From contig NZ_RPDH01000001.1 of NCBI RefSeq assembly GCF_003813775.1, positions 124,001 to 188,000 of the forward strand: 64,000 bases of DNA, given 5' to 3'. Shown here piece after piece: positions 25,767-35,207 of this stretch. The translations under genes were made by a program, and so were the position numbers. The DNA is from Chitinophaga lutea (GTDB lineage: Bacteria; Bacteroidota; Bacteroidia; Chitinophagales; Chitinophagaceae). How positions within the stretch are numbered: position 1 is the stretch's first letter; every line of letters starts with the position of its first letter. The notes under the pieces were generated by a model. That model was given only the letters and a program-made list of their open reading frames with translations. It was not told where the DNA came from and did not search any database.

Positions 25767-26486
25767 TTGGAAAAGTTGGTTATCATACCTACGTACAATG
25801 AGAAAGATAATATCCGTCAGATCATTGGCGCAGTATTTTCGTTACAACAGGATTTCCACATACTGATAGTAGACGACGGTTCTCCTGACGGCACCGGCGG
25901 CATCGTAAAAGAACTCCAGGCGCAGCACCCGGGACAGTTATTCCTCGAAGAACGAAAGGGCAAGCTGGGCCTCGGCACGGCTTATATCCACGGCTTTAAA
26001 TGGGCCCTCGCACGGCAATACCAGTATATCTTTGAAATGGACGCGGACTTTTCGCACAACCCGCAGGATCTTGTGCGGCTGCACGATGCCTGCGCCTATA
26101 AAGGGGCCGACGTTGCCGTGGGCTCCCGCTATGTGAAAGGCGGCAAAACGGAAAACTGGCCCTGGGACAGGGCGGTGCTGTCGTACGGCGCGTCCGTTTA
26201 CGTGCGCCTCGTTACCTGGATGCCCGTCAAAGACGCTACGGCCGGTTTCGTGTGCTACAAAAGAGCCGTGCTTGAAAAAATCGAACTGGACAGGATACAG
26301 TTCGTCGGCTACGCTTTCCAGATCGAAATGAAATTTACCGCCTGGAAGCTCGGCTTCAAAATCGCTGAAGTACCCATCACTTTTATAGACCGTAAGGAAG
26401 GATATTCAAAAATGAGTAAAGGCATTGTGAAAGAAGGCATTCTGGGTGTGCTGAAGATTCAGTGGCAGAGCCTGTTCGGAAAATGA
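25767..26486 (+). CDS. Polyprenol-phosphate mannose synthase-like GT2
   Basis: 239 residues from a TTG; no ATG precedes the catalytic domain. The GT-A fold shows VIIPTYNEKDNI, VDDGSPDGT (nucleotide binding), FEMDADFSHNP (DxD, Asp92-x-Asp94) and GSRYVKGG. The end VPITFIDRKEGYSKMSKGI is the Dpm1 signature. No C-terminal membrane helices, so it is a soluble DPM-type synthase that loads mannose (or a similar sugar) onto polyprenyl phosphate at the inner membrane. Its TGA overlaps the next ATG. Confidence 0.92.
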   Translation: MEKLVIIPTYNEKDNIRQIIGAVFSLQQDFHILIVDDGSPDGTGGIVKELQAQHPGQLFLEERKGKLGLGTAYIHGFKWALARQYQYIFEMDADFSHNPQDLVRLHDACAYKGADVAVGSRYVKGGKTENWPWDRAVLSYGASVYVRLVTWMPVKDATAGFVCYKRAVLEKIELDRIQFVGYAFQIEMKFTAWKLGFKIAEVPITFIDRKEGYSKMSKGIVKEGILGVLKIQWQSLFGK

Positions 26487-27370
26487 AAAAAGCATTCTTA
26501 CAACTCCATCTCTCGGTTTTCCTCGCCGGTTTTACCGGCATTCTCGGTAAGCTCATTACCCTCAACGAAGGTTTGCTGGTATGGTACCGGCTGCTTCTCA
26601 CCGTCGTGACCATGTTCGTGCTCTTCCGCTGGCAGGGCAAACTGAAAAAACTGCCCTGGGGCGCCGTGCTGCGCATCGGCGGCACCGGCTTCATCGTAGC
26701 CATGCACTGGGTGTTTTTCTACGCCAGCATCAAATACGCCAACGTATCCATCGGGGTGGTCTGCTTTTCGCTCACGAGCCTTTTTACGGCCGTGTTCGAC
26801 CCGCTGATCAACCGGCGCCGCTTCGATACGGTGGAGCTCCTGCTCAGCATGCTCACCCTCGCCGGCATCCTGCTCATTTTTCATTTCGACACGCAGTACC
26901 GCACCGGCATCATCCTCGGCATCATCTCCTCCATGTTCGCGGCCCTGTTTACCGTGTTCAACAAAAGGCTGGTGGTGAAATACGACACGCCGAACATCAC
27001 CTTCTACGAACTGGGCGTGGGCCTGCTGGGCATCAGCCTGCTCATGCCTTTTTACCTCCAGGCCTTCCCCGTGGCATCGCTCATCCCCTCCGGCATGGAT
27101 GCCTTGTACCTGCTGCTCCTCAGCTGGTTCTGCACCGTACTGATGTACACCCTGTCCATGAACGCTTTGCAGAAGATATCGGCCTTCACCGTGAACCTCT
27201 GTTTCAACCTCGAGCCTTTGTACACGATCATACTGGCTTTTGTGATCTTCAGGGAAAACGAAATGCTGCAGGGCGGCTTCTATGCCGGCCTGGGCCTCAT
27301 CCTGCTCTCGGTGGCCCTCCAGATGCTGCGTGTGGTGCGCCAGGCGCGCAGGAAGGTGCCCGCCCCCTGA
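26483..27370 (+). CDS. EamA/DMT-family transporter
   Basis: 295 residues starting at an ATG that overlaps the previous TGA (ATGA at 26483-26486), a translational-coupling arrangement. Ten hydrophobic segments in two repeated halves, each with the EamA pattern (WYRLLLT..., NKRLVVKYDTPNITFYELGVGLLG, ISAFTVNLCFNLEPLYTIILAFVIFREN). DMT members export small metabolites; the substrate is unknown. Last gene of the mpl-exonuclease-DPM operon. Confidence 0.9.
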   Translation: MKKAFLQLHLSVFLAGFTGILGKLITLNEGLLVWYRLLLTVVTMFVLFRWQGKLKKLPWGAVLRIGGTGFIVAMHWVFFYASIKYANVSIGVVCFSLTSLFTAVFDPLINRRRFDTVELLLSMLTLAGILLIFHFDTQYRTGIILGIISSMFAALFTVFNKRLVVKYDTPNITFYELGVGLLGISLLMPFYLQAFPVASLIPSGMDALYLLLLSWFCTVLMYTLSMNALQKISAFTVNLCFNLEPLYTIILAFVIFRENEMLQGGFYAGLGLILLSVALQMLRVVRQARRKVPAP

Positions 27371-27489
27371 CCACTCATCACTTCCACCGTCATTTTGCCG
27401 CCGGAATTGTTATTTTCGGCCCACAATCAGCGAATCTATAACCGTCAGCGGCCCGCGGCCGCCCAACAAAAATCAAAACCAAACGGCTT

Positions 27490-30315
27490 ATGAACATGTC
27501 AAGAGGCTGGCTCCTGTCCCTCACCTTATTGTTGCCGGCAGGCCTTAGCGCCCAATCCAAAAAACCGCTCGATCACAGCGTGTACGACAGCTGGCAAAGC
27601 ATCGGCACCAAAACCGTCAGCAATAACGGCAAATGGGTAGCCTATACCATCACGCCGCAGGAAGGCGACGCCACCCTGGTGATCCGCAACCTGAAAACCG
27701 GCGGGGACATGAAATTCCCCCGCGGCGCGGCGCCCGTGTTCACGGAAGACTCGCGCTACGCGGTGTTCGGCATCAAACCGCCCTTCAGGGAAGTAAGGCA
27801 GGCGCGCATCAAAAAGAAAACGCCCGACCAGATGCCGAAAGATTCCATGGGCCTGCTGCTGCTGAGCGACGATAAGGGCGTGTACCTGCCCATCGCCAAC
27901 GTCAGATCATTTAAAACGCCGGAAAAAGGCAGCGGTGTGATCGCCTACCTGCAGGACGCCCCCAAAACAGATACCGCCAAAAACGCAAAGAAACCGGCGG
28001 CCAGGGATACCGACGCGGATGAAGATACGCCCGGCAAACCCGGCGGTGCGGAAGCAGGCACCCTGATGATCGTGTATACCAACAACGGCGGCACCGACTC
28101 CGTGAAATACGTGACTTCCTACACCATCAGCAAACCAGGCAATAAAATCGCCATCGTGGTGAACCCTCCCAAAAAGGATTCCCTGGCCAAACCCTGCGTT
28201 CTGCTCTGGGATGTGGCCGCCCGTAAAGCGGACACCATCAGCCGCGGCCACGGCAGCTTCGCACAGTTCGCCTTCGATGAAAAAGGCACGCAGCTGGCTT
28301 ATGCCGGCAGCCGCGACAGCGCCAAAGCCGCGCAGAAATTCTATTCATTGTATTATTACCAGAAGGGTGCGGATAGCGCGGAACTTAGGGTGAAACCCTC
28401 CACCGCCGGCATGCCCGCCAAATGGGCCGTGTCAGAGAACGGGGCGATCAGTTTCTCCAAAAGCGGCCACGCCCTGTTTTTCGGCACTGCGCCCGTAGCC
28501 CCGCCGAAAGACACTACCATCGTGGATTTTGAAGTGGCGAAGGTCGACATCTGGCATTACAAAGACGACTACCTCCAGACGATGCAGCTCAAAAACCTCG
28601 ACCGCGACCTGAAAAAAAGTTACGCCGCCGCCTACTTCCCCAAAGAGCAGCAGCTGGTGCAACTGGCCGACCAGGAGATCGAAACGTTCGTACCGCTCAA
28701 CGAAGGCGACCATACTTACGGTATCGGCTACACGGATATCAATAACCGCGTGGAAATGCAATGGAAAGGCAATACCGTTAAATCCGCCTACCTCATCAAT
28801 ATCCGCACCGGCCAGCGCAAGCTCATCAAGGAAAACCTGGCGGGTTATTATTTCCCGTCGCCGAAGGGCAAATTCCTGCTGTGGTTCGACCTGCCGCAGG
28901 GCCAGTGGTTTACCTACGAAACCGCCACCGGCACTACCCGCAACATCAGCGCGGGTTTCCCCGTAAAACTGGCGGACGAGGAAATGGACATGCCCGATTA
29001 CCCGCGCCCATACATGCCGAGCGGCTGGCTGGAAGACGATAAATATGTGTACATCAACGACCGGTACGACATCTGGCAGACCGACCCGCTGGGCAAAACC
29101 GCTCCCGTGATGATCACGCAGGGCCTTGGCCGGAAAACCCGCACTGAATTGCGTTACGAAAGGCTCGATAAGGAAGAGCGGTTCTTTACGCCCAAACAAA
29201 CCCTGCTGCTGCGCGCGTTCAACGACTCTACCCGTTACGCCGGGTATTACAGCCTGCAGCTGGGCAGCAAAAACGGGCCCAAAGAGATCGTGACCGGCCC
29301 TTATTCCTACCTCGGCATCGAAAAGGCGAAAAACGCCCCGATATACGTCTTCCAGCGCCAGAACTACATCGCCTCTCCCGACGTGTACGCCGGCGCCGAT
29401 ATTGCCACCGCAGCGCGCCTGAGCGCCATCAACCCGCAACAGGCACAATACAACTGGGGCACGGCGGAACTGTTTTCGTGGACCACCTACAACGGCAAAA
29501 CCACCGAAGGCATCGTATACAAACCCGAAGATTTCGACCCGAACAAAAAGTACCCGGTGCTCATTTATTTTTATGAGAAACTCACCGATGGCTTATACAC
29601 TTACCAGGCGCCCGCTCCCACCCCGTCGCGCCTGAACATTTCGTTCTTCGTGAGCCGCGGGTACGTGGTACTGGCGCCGGACATCCGGTACGAAACCGGC
29701 AAGCCCGGCAAAAGCGCCTATGATTATATCGTGAGCGGCGCGGAAGCGCTGGCCCGCAACCCCTGGATCGACAAAGCCAACATGGGCATACAGGGCCAGA
29801 GCTGGGGCGGCTACCAGGTATGTTACCTGATCACCGCCACCCCGATGTTCAAAGCCGCCTGGGCAGGCGCTCCCGTGAGCAACATGACCAGTGCGTACGG
29901 CGGCATCCGCTGGGAAAGCGGCATGAACCGTCAGTTCCAGTACGAACATACGCAGAGCCGCATCGGCGCCACGCTGTGGGATAAACCGGAGCTCTACATC
30001 GAAAACTCCCCGCTGTTCCACCTGCCGAAAGTGACCACGCCGCTGGCCATCATGGCCAACGACGCGGACGGCGCCGTGCCCTGGTACCAGGGCATCGAAA
30101 TGTTCACCGGCCTGCGCCGCCTCGGCAAACCGGTGTGGATGCTCAATTACAATAACGAAGCCCACAACCTGGTGCAGCGCCAGAACCGGAAAGACATCCA
30201 GATCCGCGAGCAGCAGTTCTTCGACCATTTCCTCAAAGGCGCGCCCGCCCCGCAATGGATCAAAACCGGTGTGCCCGCGGTGGAAAAAGGACGCAACTGG
30301 GGATTCGGGGAGTAA
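27490..30315 (+). CDS. Secreted S9-family prolyl-oligopeptidase-like peptidase
   Basis: 941 residues with a signal peptide ending at LSAQ (about 22). The N-terminal 620 residues form a beta-propeller rich in YxxPDGK-type repeats, with a low-complexity charged insert (KTDTAKNAKKPAARDTDADEDT). The C-terminal alpha/beta hydrolase has GQSWGGY (Ser771), the acid in NDADGAVPWYQG (Asp860) and the catalytic His in NNEAHNL (892). It belongs to the DPP/AAP branch of S9 and probably degrades peptides in the periplasm or outside. A perfect hairpin terminator follows. Confidence 0.92.
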   Translation: MNMSRGWLLSLTLLLPAGLSAQSKKPLDHSVYDSWQSIGTKTVSNNGKWVAYTITPQEGDATLVIRNLKTGGDMKFPRGAAPVFTEDSRYAVFGIKPPFREVRQARIKKKTPDQMPKDSMGLLLLSDDKGVYLPIANVRSFKTPEKGSGVIAYLQDAPKTDTAKNAKKPAARDTDADEDTPGKPGGAEAGTLMIVYTNNGGTDSVKYVTSYTISKPGNKIAIVVNPPKKDSLAKPCVLLWDVAARKADTISRGHGSFAQFAFDEKGTQLAYAGSRDSAKAAQKFYSLYYYQKGADSAELRVKPSTAGMPAKWAVSENGAISFSKSGHALFFGTAPVAPPKDTTIVDFEVAKVDIWHYKDDYLQTMQLKNLDRDLKKSYAAAYFPKEQQLVQLADQEIETFVPLNEGDHTYGIGYTDINNRVEMQWKGNTVKSAYLINIRTGQRKLIKENLAGYYFPSPKGKFLLWFDLPQGQWFTYETATGTTRNISAGFPVKLADEEMDMPDYPRPYMPSGWLEDDKYVYINDRYDIWQTDPLGKTAPVMITQGLGRKTRTELRYERLDKEERFFTPKQTLLLRAFNDSTRYAGYYSLQLGSKNGPKEIVTGPYSYLGIEKAKNAPIYVFQRQNYIASPDVYAGADIATAARLSAINPQQAQYNWGTAELFSWTTYNGKTTEGIVYKPEDFDPNKKYPVLIYFYEKLTDGLYTYQAPAPTPSRLNISFFVSRGYVVLAPDIRYETGKPGKSAYDYIVSGAEALARNPWIDKANMGIQGQSWGGYQVCYLITATPMFKAAWAGAPVSNMTSAYGGIRWESGMNRQFQYEHTQSRIGATLWDKPELYIENSPLFHLPKVTTPLAIMANDADGAVPWYQGIEMFTGLRRLGKPVWMLNYNNEAHNLVQRQNRKDIQIREQQFFDHFLKGAPAPQWIKTGVPAVEKGRNWGFGE

Positions 30316-30371
30316 CGGTGCATTTGAATGGTTGCTGTATGAAAGCCTTTTAAGAAGGCGACAGCACCCGG

Positions 30372-30406
30372 AAAGGGTCTCAAAAGCAACTTTTGAGACC
30401 CTTTTT
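30372..30406 (+). terminator. Terminator of the S9 peptidase gene
   Basis: A 14-bp perfect stem AAAGGGTCTCAAAA / TTTTGAGACCCTTT with a short loop and a T-rich tail, about 55 nt after the stop. Confidence 0.9.
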
Positions 30407-30587
30407 CTTTGCACCCGTTCCTGCCGGTCAACGCGTTACCCTCAAACCCAGGACCGGCCATACCGGAGAATCGCTTCCTCAAAATGGAAAAAATCACCGG
30501 CGCGCCCTGCGTCAGTCCGGGGAATTATAAAGCCGGCCGTAAACGTTGAATTTAATACTACCTTTACCGCTGTTAAAGCCATTTTCC

Positions 30588-31373
30588 ATGAAAAAGGAAA
30601 ACGAACAGGCAGCAGGAGCACCCCGTCTTAAAAACCAGCTCATTTCCCACCCTTTCACAAGCGGCATGATCATCGGCAGCATCCTGTTGATCATATTGGT
30701 GCATATCGGCTTTTATAAAACCTATATCAGCCATTTCCCATACTTTAAAGACTACACCGTTCCGGGCCGCGGTATCGTTCATTTCAACGCGATCATACAT
30801 TTTCACGGCATGATGATGGCAGGCTGGTTCTTCCTGCTGCTGGTGCAGCCCGTTCTTATCCTGAAAGGGAAAATAAAACTGCATCGGCTGGCAGGGCGCA
30901 TGAGTTATGTACTGGCCCCATTGATGCTGCTCTCCATGTACCTGGTTATCCATTCCAGCCTTGATCGTGCATTGGCGGCCGGGCAAATAGCCGCGACAGC
31001 AAGAAGGATGGCGCTGGACGTGCCCGCCATGATCTTCTTCGCCATCCTGTATTTGCTCGCCATTTTTTCCCTGCACAAACCGGCCTTACACGGCCGCCTG
31101 ATGTGCAGCACGGCTTTTGTATTGATCAGCCCGGCATTGGGCAGGACCTTCAGGGTTTTCCTCGATGCCAGCCGGGATGGTAGTATCGATCTGTCCAGGA
31201 ACGTTATCGTGATCGTTGTGGCGGTGATCGCCGCCGCGGATTCATGGCGGACGAAACGTATCAGTCCTTTCGTCCTGGTGCTGGGCTTCGTGATCCTGAA
31301 TAAAATTATCTGGAATATCAGGGATACCTCTTTTTGGCAGCCGATCGCCCATGCGATGGCAAAAGTGTTCTGA
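30588..31373 (+). CDS. Seven-helix membrane protein, unknown
   Basis: 261 residues from ATG 30588 (MKKENEQAAG); a frame extension to 30546 adds a Leu/Pro-rich stretch and is rejected. A charged soluble N terminus is followed by about seven hydrophobic helices. Conserved-looking His residues occur as VHFNAIIHFHGMMMAGWF and in KLHRLAGRMSYV, a pattern reminiscent of DUF2306/cytochrome-b561-like heme proteins with paired His on neighbouring helices. That is a weak resemblance and heme binding is inference. Monocistronic. Confidence 0.6.
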   Translation: MKKENEQAAGAPRLKNQLISHPFTSGMIIGSILLIILVHIGFYKTYISHFPYFKDYTVPGRGIVHFNAIIHFHGMMMAGWFFLLLVQPVLILKGKIKLHRLAGRMSYVLAPLMLLSMYLVIHSSLDRALAAGQIAATARRMALDVPAMIFFAILYLLAIFSLHKPALHGRLMCSTAFVLISPALGRTFRVFLDASRDGSIDLSRNVIVIVVAVIAAADSWRTKRISPFVLVLGFVILNKIIWNIRDTSFWQPIAHAMAKVF

Positions 31374-31390
31374 AAAACTTGCATTTTTTT

Positions 31391-31434
31391 AATAGCCGGA
31401 TGTATTAAACGAAATTCTGCAAACACCGGCTATT
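31391..31434. repeat. Inverted repeat AATAGCCGG / CCGGCTATT
   Basis: A 9-bp inverted repeat (31391-31399 and 31426-31434) with a 26-nt spacer follows the membrane-protein gene and is preceded by a T run on the plus strand, so it could terminate minus-strand reading. The rest of the 294-bp gap to 31668 is AT-rich with no gene. Confidence 0.3.
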
Positions 31435-31667
31435 TAGACGCTCCGCCCCCCATACAACCTGATTCTCAACCACCTATTCAATCAAGCCCCCTAAAGCCGG
31501 TCCCGCAACCCCGGTTTTGTTATTTTGTCGTTAACTGAAAGATTTTCAATCCTTTCATCAAATGTTAAAAAATTATCTAATTAAAATGAATCACCATATG
31601 GTAATTTCGGTATATTTACATCAGTTTTACGAGCGGATGGGTTGAACCAACAAATGCAATCAGACCT

Positions 31668-32321
31668 ATGAACACCTATATCCTTCATCCCAAAGAAACG
31701 TTGCACCCCTTCGTGCAACAGTACATTGTTCTGGAGAACATCACTTCAGCGGCAGACATCACAGGGAAAAAACTTTTTACAGCCGGCAAACAGTACCTGG
31801 TATTCATCCAGCAGGGCGGTCTTTCTTTCAAACCGGCCGACCACGCTGCTTTTGAATTACCCGAAGTAGCCGTTACGGGGCCCTTTACCTGTCGTGTTGA
31901 CGCGCGGGTAACCGGGCCGATGAACGCTGTGATCGTGCAGCTGAACGCTTACGCCAGCCACCGGCTGATGGGCATCAGCATGGAATCGGTGACCAATTAT
32001 TTCCGCGACCTCGGCAAAATGGACGCCCGCTGGAAACAGACCGCGGACCAGCTGCGCGTGGCCATGGCGCTCGATGCCGTTGCCATTCAGCAGGTGCTCG
32101 ACAATGCGCTGGAAAGCCTGCTCCCCTGCCAGACAACGGCGCTGCGCCAGGTAGACGAGATCGTGGATTACCTCGCCGAACAGAAAGGCCAGGTTGCGAT
32201 GCTCGACCTCGCCCTGCGTTTCAAAACAAGCCGCCACACACTGGAACGCCAGTTCATGGAAGTGACGGGGCTTACACCGCAGTTATACAACCGTATCCTG
32301 CGCAAACAGCGATATGCGTAA
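31668..32321 (+). CDS. AraC-like regulator lacking the second HTH
   Basis: 217 residues. The N-terminal sensing domain (about 1-150) resembles the cupin-like DUF6597 partner of AraC regulators (HPFVQQYIVLENI, then VAVTGPFTCRVDARVTGPMNAVIVQL). The C-terminal segment carries the first AraC HTH: QVAMLDLALRFKTSRHTLERQF followed by GLTPQLYNRILRKQRYA and a stop. Normal members continue another 40-50 residues into a second HTH, which is missing, and a terminator hairpin starts 27 nt later; no alternative frame restores it. Either a naturally short form or a truncated gene. Confidence 0.75.
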   Translation: MNTYILHPKETLHPFVQQYIVLENITSAADITGKKLFTAGKQYLVFIQQGGLSFKPADHAAFELPEVAVTGPFTCRVDARVTGPMNAVIVQLNAYASHRLMGISMESVTNYFRDLGKMDARWKQTADQLRVAMALDAVAIQQVLDNALESLLPCQTTALRQVDEIVDYLAEQKGQVAMLDLALRFKTSRHTLERQFMEVTGLTPQLYNRILRKQRYA

Positions 32322-32347
32322 TTTATCAGCGTACGGAATATTCAGGA

Positions 32348-32375
32348 ACGCCGGAAGATGATTCCGGCGTTTTTG
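32348..32375 (+). terminator. Terminator of the AraC-like gene
   Basis: ACGCCGGAA / TTCCGGCGT stem with a 5-nt loop followed by five T residues. Confidence 0.85.
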
Positions 32376-32408
32376 TTATTTTTAACGCGAACTCAACGAT
32401 ATGCTGCC

Positions 32409-32870
32409 ATGCAACCAGTCACCTCCCAACGTGGTCCCTTCCGTATTTCTTCCGACCCCGCGCTTTTACAGCTCGGTGTGATACACCAATACCTGTCTGA
32501 AGACTCTTACTGGGCCAAAGGCGTGCCCTTGTCCATCGTGGAAACGTCCATCGCCAACTCCCTCTGCTTCGGCGTGTACCACGAAGGATCACAGGTGGGC
32601 TTTGCACGGGTGATCACCGACCGCGCCACGTTCGGTTACCTGGCGGATGTGTTCATCCTCCCCGCGTTCCGCAAGCAGGGTTTGTCCAAATGGCTGATGG
32701 AAGTGATACTCGCGCACCCGGAGCTGCAGACGCTGCGCCGCATGTCGCTCATGACGCAGGACGCACAGGGGTTGTACGCGCAATTCGGTTTCATCGTATT
32801 TGATTACCCCGAAAGATTCATGGTGCGCCGCTTCGAACAAAACTACGGCGCGGTGCCCACCTCACTCTAA
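32409..32870 (+). CDS. GNAT N-acetyltransferase
   Basis: 153 residues from ATG 32409; the longer frame from 32358 would begin inside the upstream terminator. GNAT motif A is present as GYLADVFILPAFRKQGLSKWLM (R/Q-x-x-G-L loop for acetyl-CoA), preceded by GFARVITDRATF and followed by LMTQDAQGLYAQFGF. Substrate unknown. Followed by the DUF4230 gene 9 nt on, so probably bicistronic. Confidence 0.9.
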   Translation: MQPVTSQRGPFRISSDPALLQLGVIHQYLSEDSYWAKGVPLSIVETSIANSLCFGVYHEGSQVGFARVITDRATFGYLADVFILPAFRKQGLSKWLMEVILAHPELQTLRRMSLMTQDAQGLYAQFGFIVFDYPERFMVRRFEQNYGAVPTSL

Positions 32871-32879
32871 TCGTATCTT

Positions 32880-33494
32880 ATGAAAAGGATCCTCCAATGG
32901 CTGGTCGTTATTTTGTTCATCGTCTTCATTTTCTGGCTGGGCCAGCGTTTCGGTTCCAGGACCGTGAACCAGCAGGTGCTGTCCAACAGCCTCATCGTAA
33001 AGGAAATCGCGGAACTGGCCAGCCTGGAAGTACAGGGCAACGCCTCCATCAAACGCAGCAATGTGGACAATTCCGGGGCATGGACAGACAACCTGAAAAA
33101 AGTGTTCGCGGAAAATACGATCTGGGTAACGGTGCCTTATACGGCGAAGTATGGCGTGGATGTCAACGAAAAGAATTTCGACGTCAAAGTGAGCGATAAA
33201 AAAGTGACGGTATCCCTCCCGGCCCCGCAGCTGCTGAGTTACGAGCTGCGCCTCAGCCAGATGGAAACGGCCAACAAAAAAGGCTGGCTCATGTTTTCAG
33301 ACGATGAAACGTATACCGACGTGCAGAAAAAACTCTATGAAACGTCGCGCGACCAGTTGCAGCACAACGCGATCTATCTTGAGCAGTGCAAGGAAAAGAT
33401 CCGCAACATTATCGGCACCTATTATGCGCCGATGAAATATACCGTGGAAGTGAAGTTCGGCAACGAACCCGCGAAAACCATCAAACTCCCGTAG
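32880..33494 (+). CDS. DUF4230 membrane-anchored protein
   Basis: 204 residues. A single N-terminal membrane anchor (about 5-22: LQWLVVILFIVFIFWLG) is followed by an extracytoplasmic domain: VKEIAELASLEVQGNASI, FAENTIWVTVPYTAKYGVDV, FDVKVSDKKVTVSLPAPQLLSYE. This order matches DUF4230. Function unknown. Converges on the unknown pair at 33497. Confidence 0.85.
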   Translation: MKRILQWLVVILFIVFIFWLGQRFGSRTVNQQVLSNSLIVKEIAELASLEVQGNASIKRSNVDNSGAWTDNLKKVFAENTIWVTVPYTAKYGVDVNEKNFDVKVSDKKVTVSLPAPQLLSYELRLSQMETANKKGWLMFSDDETYTDVQKKLYETSRDQLQHNAIYLEQCKEKIRNIIGTYYAPMKYTVEVKFGNEPAKTIKLP

Positions 33495-33496
33495 CA

Positions 33497-33778
33497 TCAG
33501 CCTTTCAGGTTGTTCGCCTTTATTTTCCTGTCGGCGATCTCCTTTAGCTCCGCGAATACTTCCGCGGCCGCGAGCGTTTTGTGGATGTCCGCCTCCAGTT
33601 GTTGTGCGAACGCATCTGCGGCATGGCCGTTGCGCAGCAGTATCATATCACCGATCAGCACATTGATGATCGTCCACGCCCGGAGGTCGGGCTGGCGGCC
33701 GTTTGCGGCCAGGTACGGATCCACTTCGCCGCGGAACACATCGAAGTCCTGCAGCGCCTCGCTCGTTATCTGGTGCAT
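33497..33778 (-). CDS. Hypothetical protein of 93 residues
   Basis: Small acidic, mainly helical protein (DFDVFRGEVDPYL, RAWTIINVLIGDMILLRNGHAADAFAQQL, ELKEIADRKIKANN), no signal peptide. Family not recognised. Its ATG follows the upstream stop with a single base between (TAATATG), so it is translationally coupled to the 33780 gene. Confidence 0.75.
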   Translation of the reverse strand: MHQITSEALQDFDVFRGEVDPYLAANGRQPDLRAWTIINVLIGDMILLRNGHAADAFAQQLEADIHKTLAAAEVFAELKEIADRKIKANNLKG

Positions 33779-33779
33779 A

Positions 33780-34499
33780 TTACGCGGGATTCACCGTAAT
33801 ATACTTCACCAGGCAGCGTTTTGCAACAGGCAGCAGTGTTTCTTCCAGCGGGAACACGAGATCCGTTTCAACGGTATATACCGCGGGGTTCGGTAACTCC
33901 CGCCGGTGGCGGATCAGGTCGGTTTTGATGCTCACCGAACTATGCGCGAGGTTGCGGGTGTAGGTGCTGATATAGTCGGTGTGGATGCCGCGGAAACGCT
34001 CATCGTGCCGCTCGAAAATGGTGAGGCGGTACTGATATACCCTCGTGTCGCTCGCGCGGCCATCGCACAGCAGCATGTACCCTTCCTGCACATCCAGCGG
34101 AATGAGGCCCACGGGCGTGATGTTCAGTTGTTCTTCCACGAACTCGTAAATCTCCGCGCCTTCCCTGATAGTGTTGTTCATTTTTTGCAGCGAATACGCC
34201 ATGATGTTTTCCAGCTCTTCCATCAGTTCATCGTCGGCGATCATCTGCTCGTACAGCACCTGGAGCTTTTCCATATTAACGGCCGTCAGCCGTTTGGGGA
34301 AATGCTGCTGTAAAAACTGCTTGTTCTCCTTGAATGCCAGCAGGTTATTGTAGTGAAACACCACGTCCCCGAGCTGGGGGTACAGTTTGTTTTCGTTGAA
34401 ATAACGGTTGATTTCCTGGAGGTAAGCCAACAGGGTGTATTTTTTCAGCTCAAAATCGATGAAACCCTCTGCAAACCATGTGTCGCTCAATGCTTTCAT
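33780..34499 (-). CDS. Conserved hypothetical protein of 239 residues
   Basis: Soluble, no membrane segments; alternating helical N terminus (KKYTLLAYLQEINRYFNENKLYPQLGD, then EELENIMAYSLQKMNNTIREG) and a beta-rich C-terminal half (YRLTIFERHDERFRGIHTDYI, AVYTVETDLVFPLEETLLPVAKRCLVKYI). I do not recognise a family with confidence; the long conserved-looking sequence and tight coupling to the 93-residue gene suggest a joint function. Confidence 0.75.
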   Translation of the reverse strand: MKALSDTWFAEGFIDFELKKYTLLAYLQEINRYFNENKLYPQLGDVVFHYNNLLAFKENKQFLQQHFPKRLTAVNMEKLQVLYEQMIADDELMEELENIMAYSLQKMNNTIREGAEIYEFVEEQLNITPVGLIPLDVQEGYMLLCDGRASDTRVYQYRLTIFERHDERFRGIHTDYISTYTRNLAHSSVSIKTDLIRHRRELPNPAVYTVETDLVFPLEETLLPVAKRCLVKYITVNPA

Positions 34500-34750
34500 A
34501 AATTGCCGGCCTTTTAGAAACAGCCCTATCTGAATTTACGAAATATTTTAATATCTAACGTCAACCGGGTTTAATTTCACATATTTTTACCATATATATA
34601 ATCGGTCGAAATGCTTTACAGTACTGATTCTTATCCAAAAGAGCATATAAACCGCCCCTGCGGCGGGATTGCGAAAAATGGGGAGGATCTTTTTTTATTC
34701 AGTTAATTCCTTAACTTCAATATTATTTTTCATTTTTTAATTTTTTTATC

Positions 34751-35074
34751 ATGAACATCTACGTAGCCAACCTGCACTACAGGTTGAACGATGAGGACCT
34801 TCACCAAATCTTCAGCGAATTCGGGCAAGTAACCTCTGCAAAAATCATAAAAGACCATGAAACCGGTCGTTCACGTGGTTTCGGGTTCGTTGAAATGCCT
34901 AACCAGGAAGAAGGGACTAAAGCGATGGAGAGTCTGAACGGTAGTGAAGTGGAAGGTAAACAACTGATGGTTAACGAAGCCCGCCCTAAAGCCCCCAATG
35001 GTGGTGGCAACAGAGGTGGTGGCAACCGCGGTGGCGGTGGATACGGTGGCGGTGGCCGCGACCGTCGTTATTAA
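34751..35074 (+). CDS. RRM RNA-binding protein with Gly-rich tail
   Basis: 107 residues. One RRM: RNP2 IYVANL (3-8) and RNP1 RGFGFVEM (about 43-50), then a Gly/Arg/Asn tail (about 79-107). This is the bacterial glycine-rich RNA-binding type, often cold-inducible. The 250-nt AT-rich leader upstream (34500-34750) could carry temperature regulation. The codon bias looks less GC-rich than the neighbours, typical of a highly expressed gene. Confidence 0.93.
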   Translation: MNIYVANLHYRLNDEDLHQIFSEFGQVTSAKIIKDHETGRSRGFGFVEMPNQEEGTKAMESLNGSEVEGKQLMVNEARPKAPNGGGNRGGGNRGGGGYGGGGRDRRY

Positions 35075-35098
35075 TCTGAATTCTAACTCATCGACTAT

Positions 35099-35128
35099 AA
35101 AAGGCTTCCGTTTCCGGGAGCCTTTTTT
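35099..35128 (+). terminator. RRM gene terminator
   Basis: Hairpin AAAAGGCT.CCG / CGG.AGCCTTTT with a run of six T residues, 25 nt after the stop. Confidence 0.85.
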
Positions 35129-35207
35129 GTTGCCCGGCGGGGCCGCAAATCCGTTTGTTCCCCCCTATCCTTCCTTGTAAGATCTCCCTCTTGCTTCCTG
35201 CCTGGTA

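Noticed and set aside
31668..32375. Frameshift that would restore the second HTH of the AraC-like gene
   Set aside because: Neither alternative frame after 32321 reads like an AraC HTH, and a terminator follows directly.
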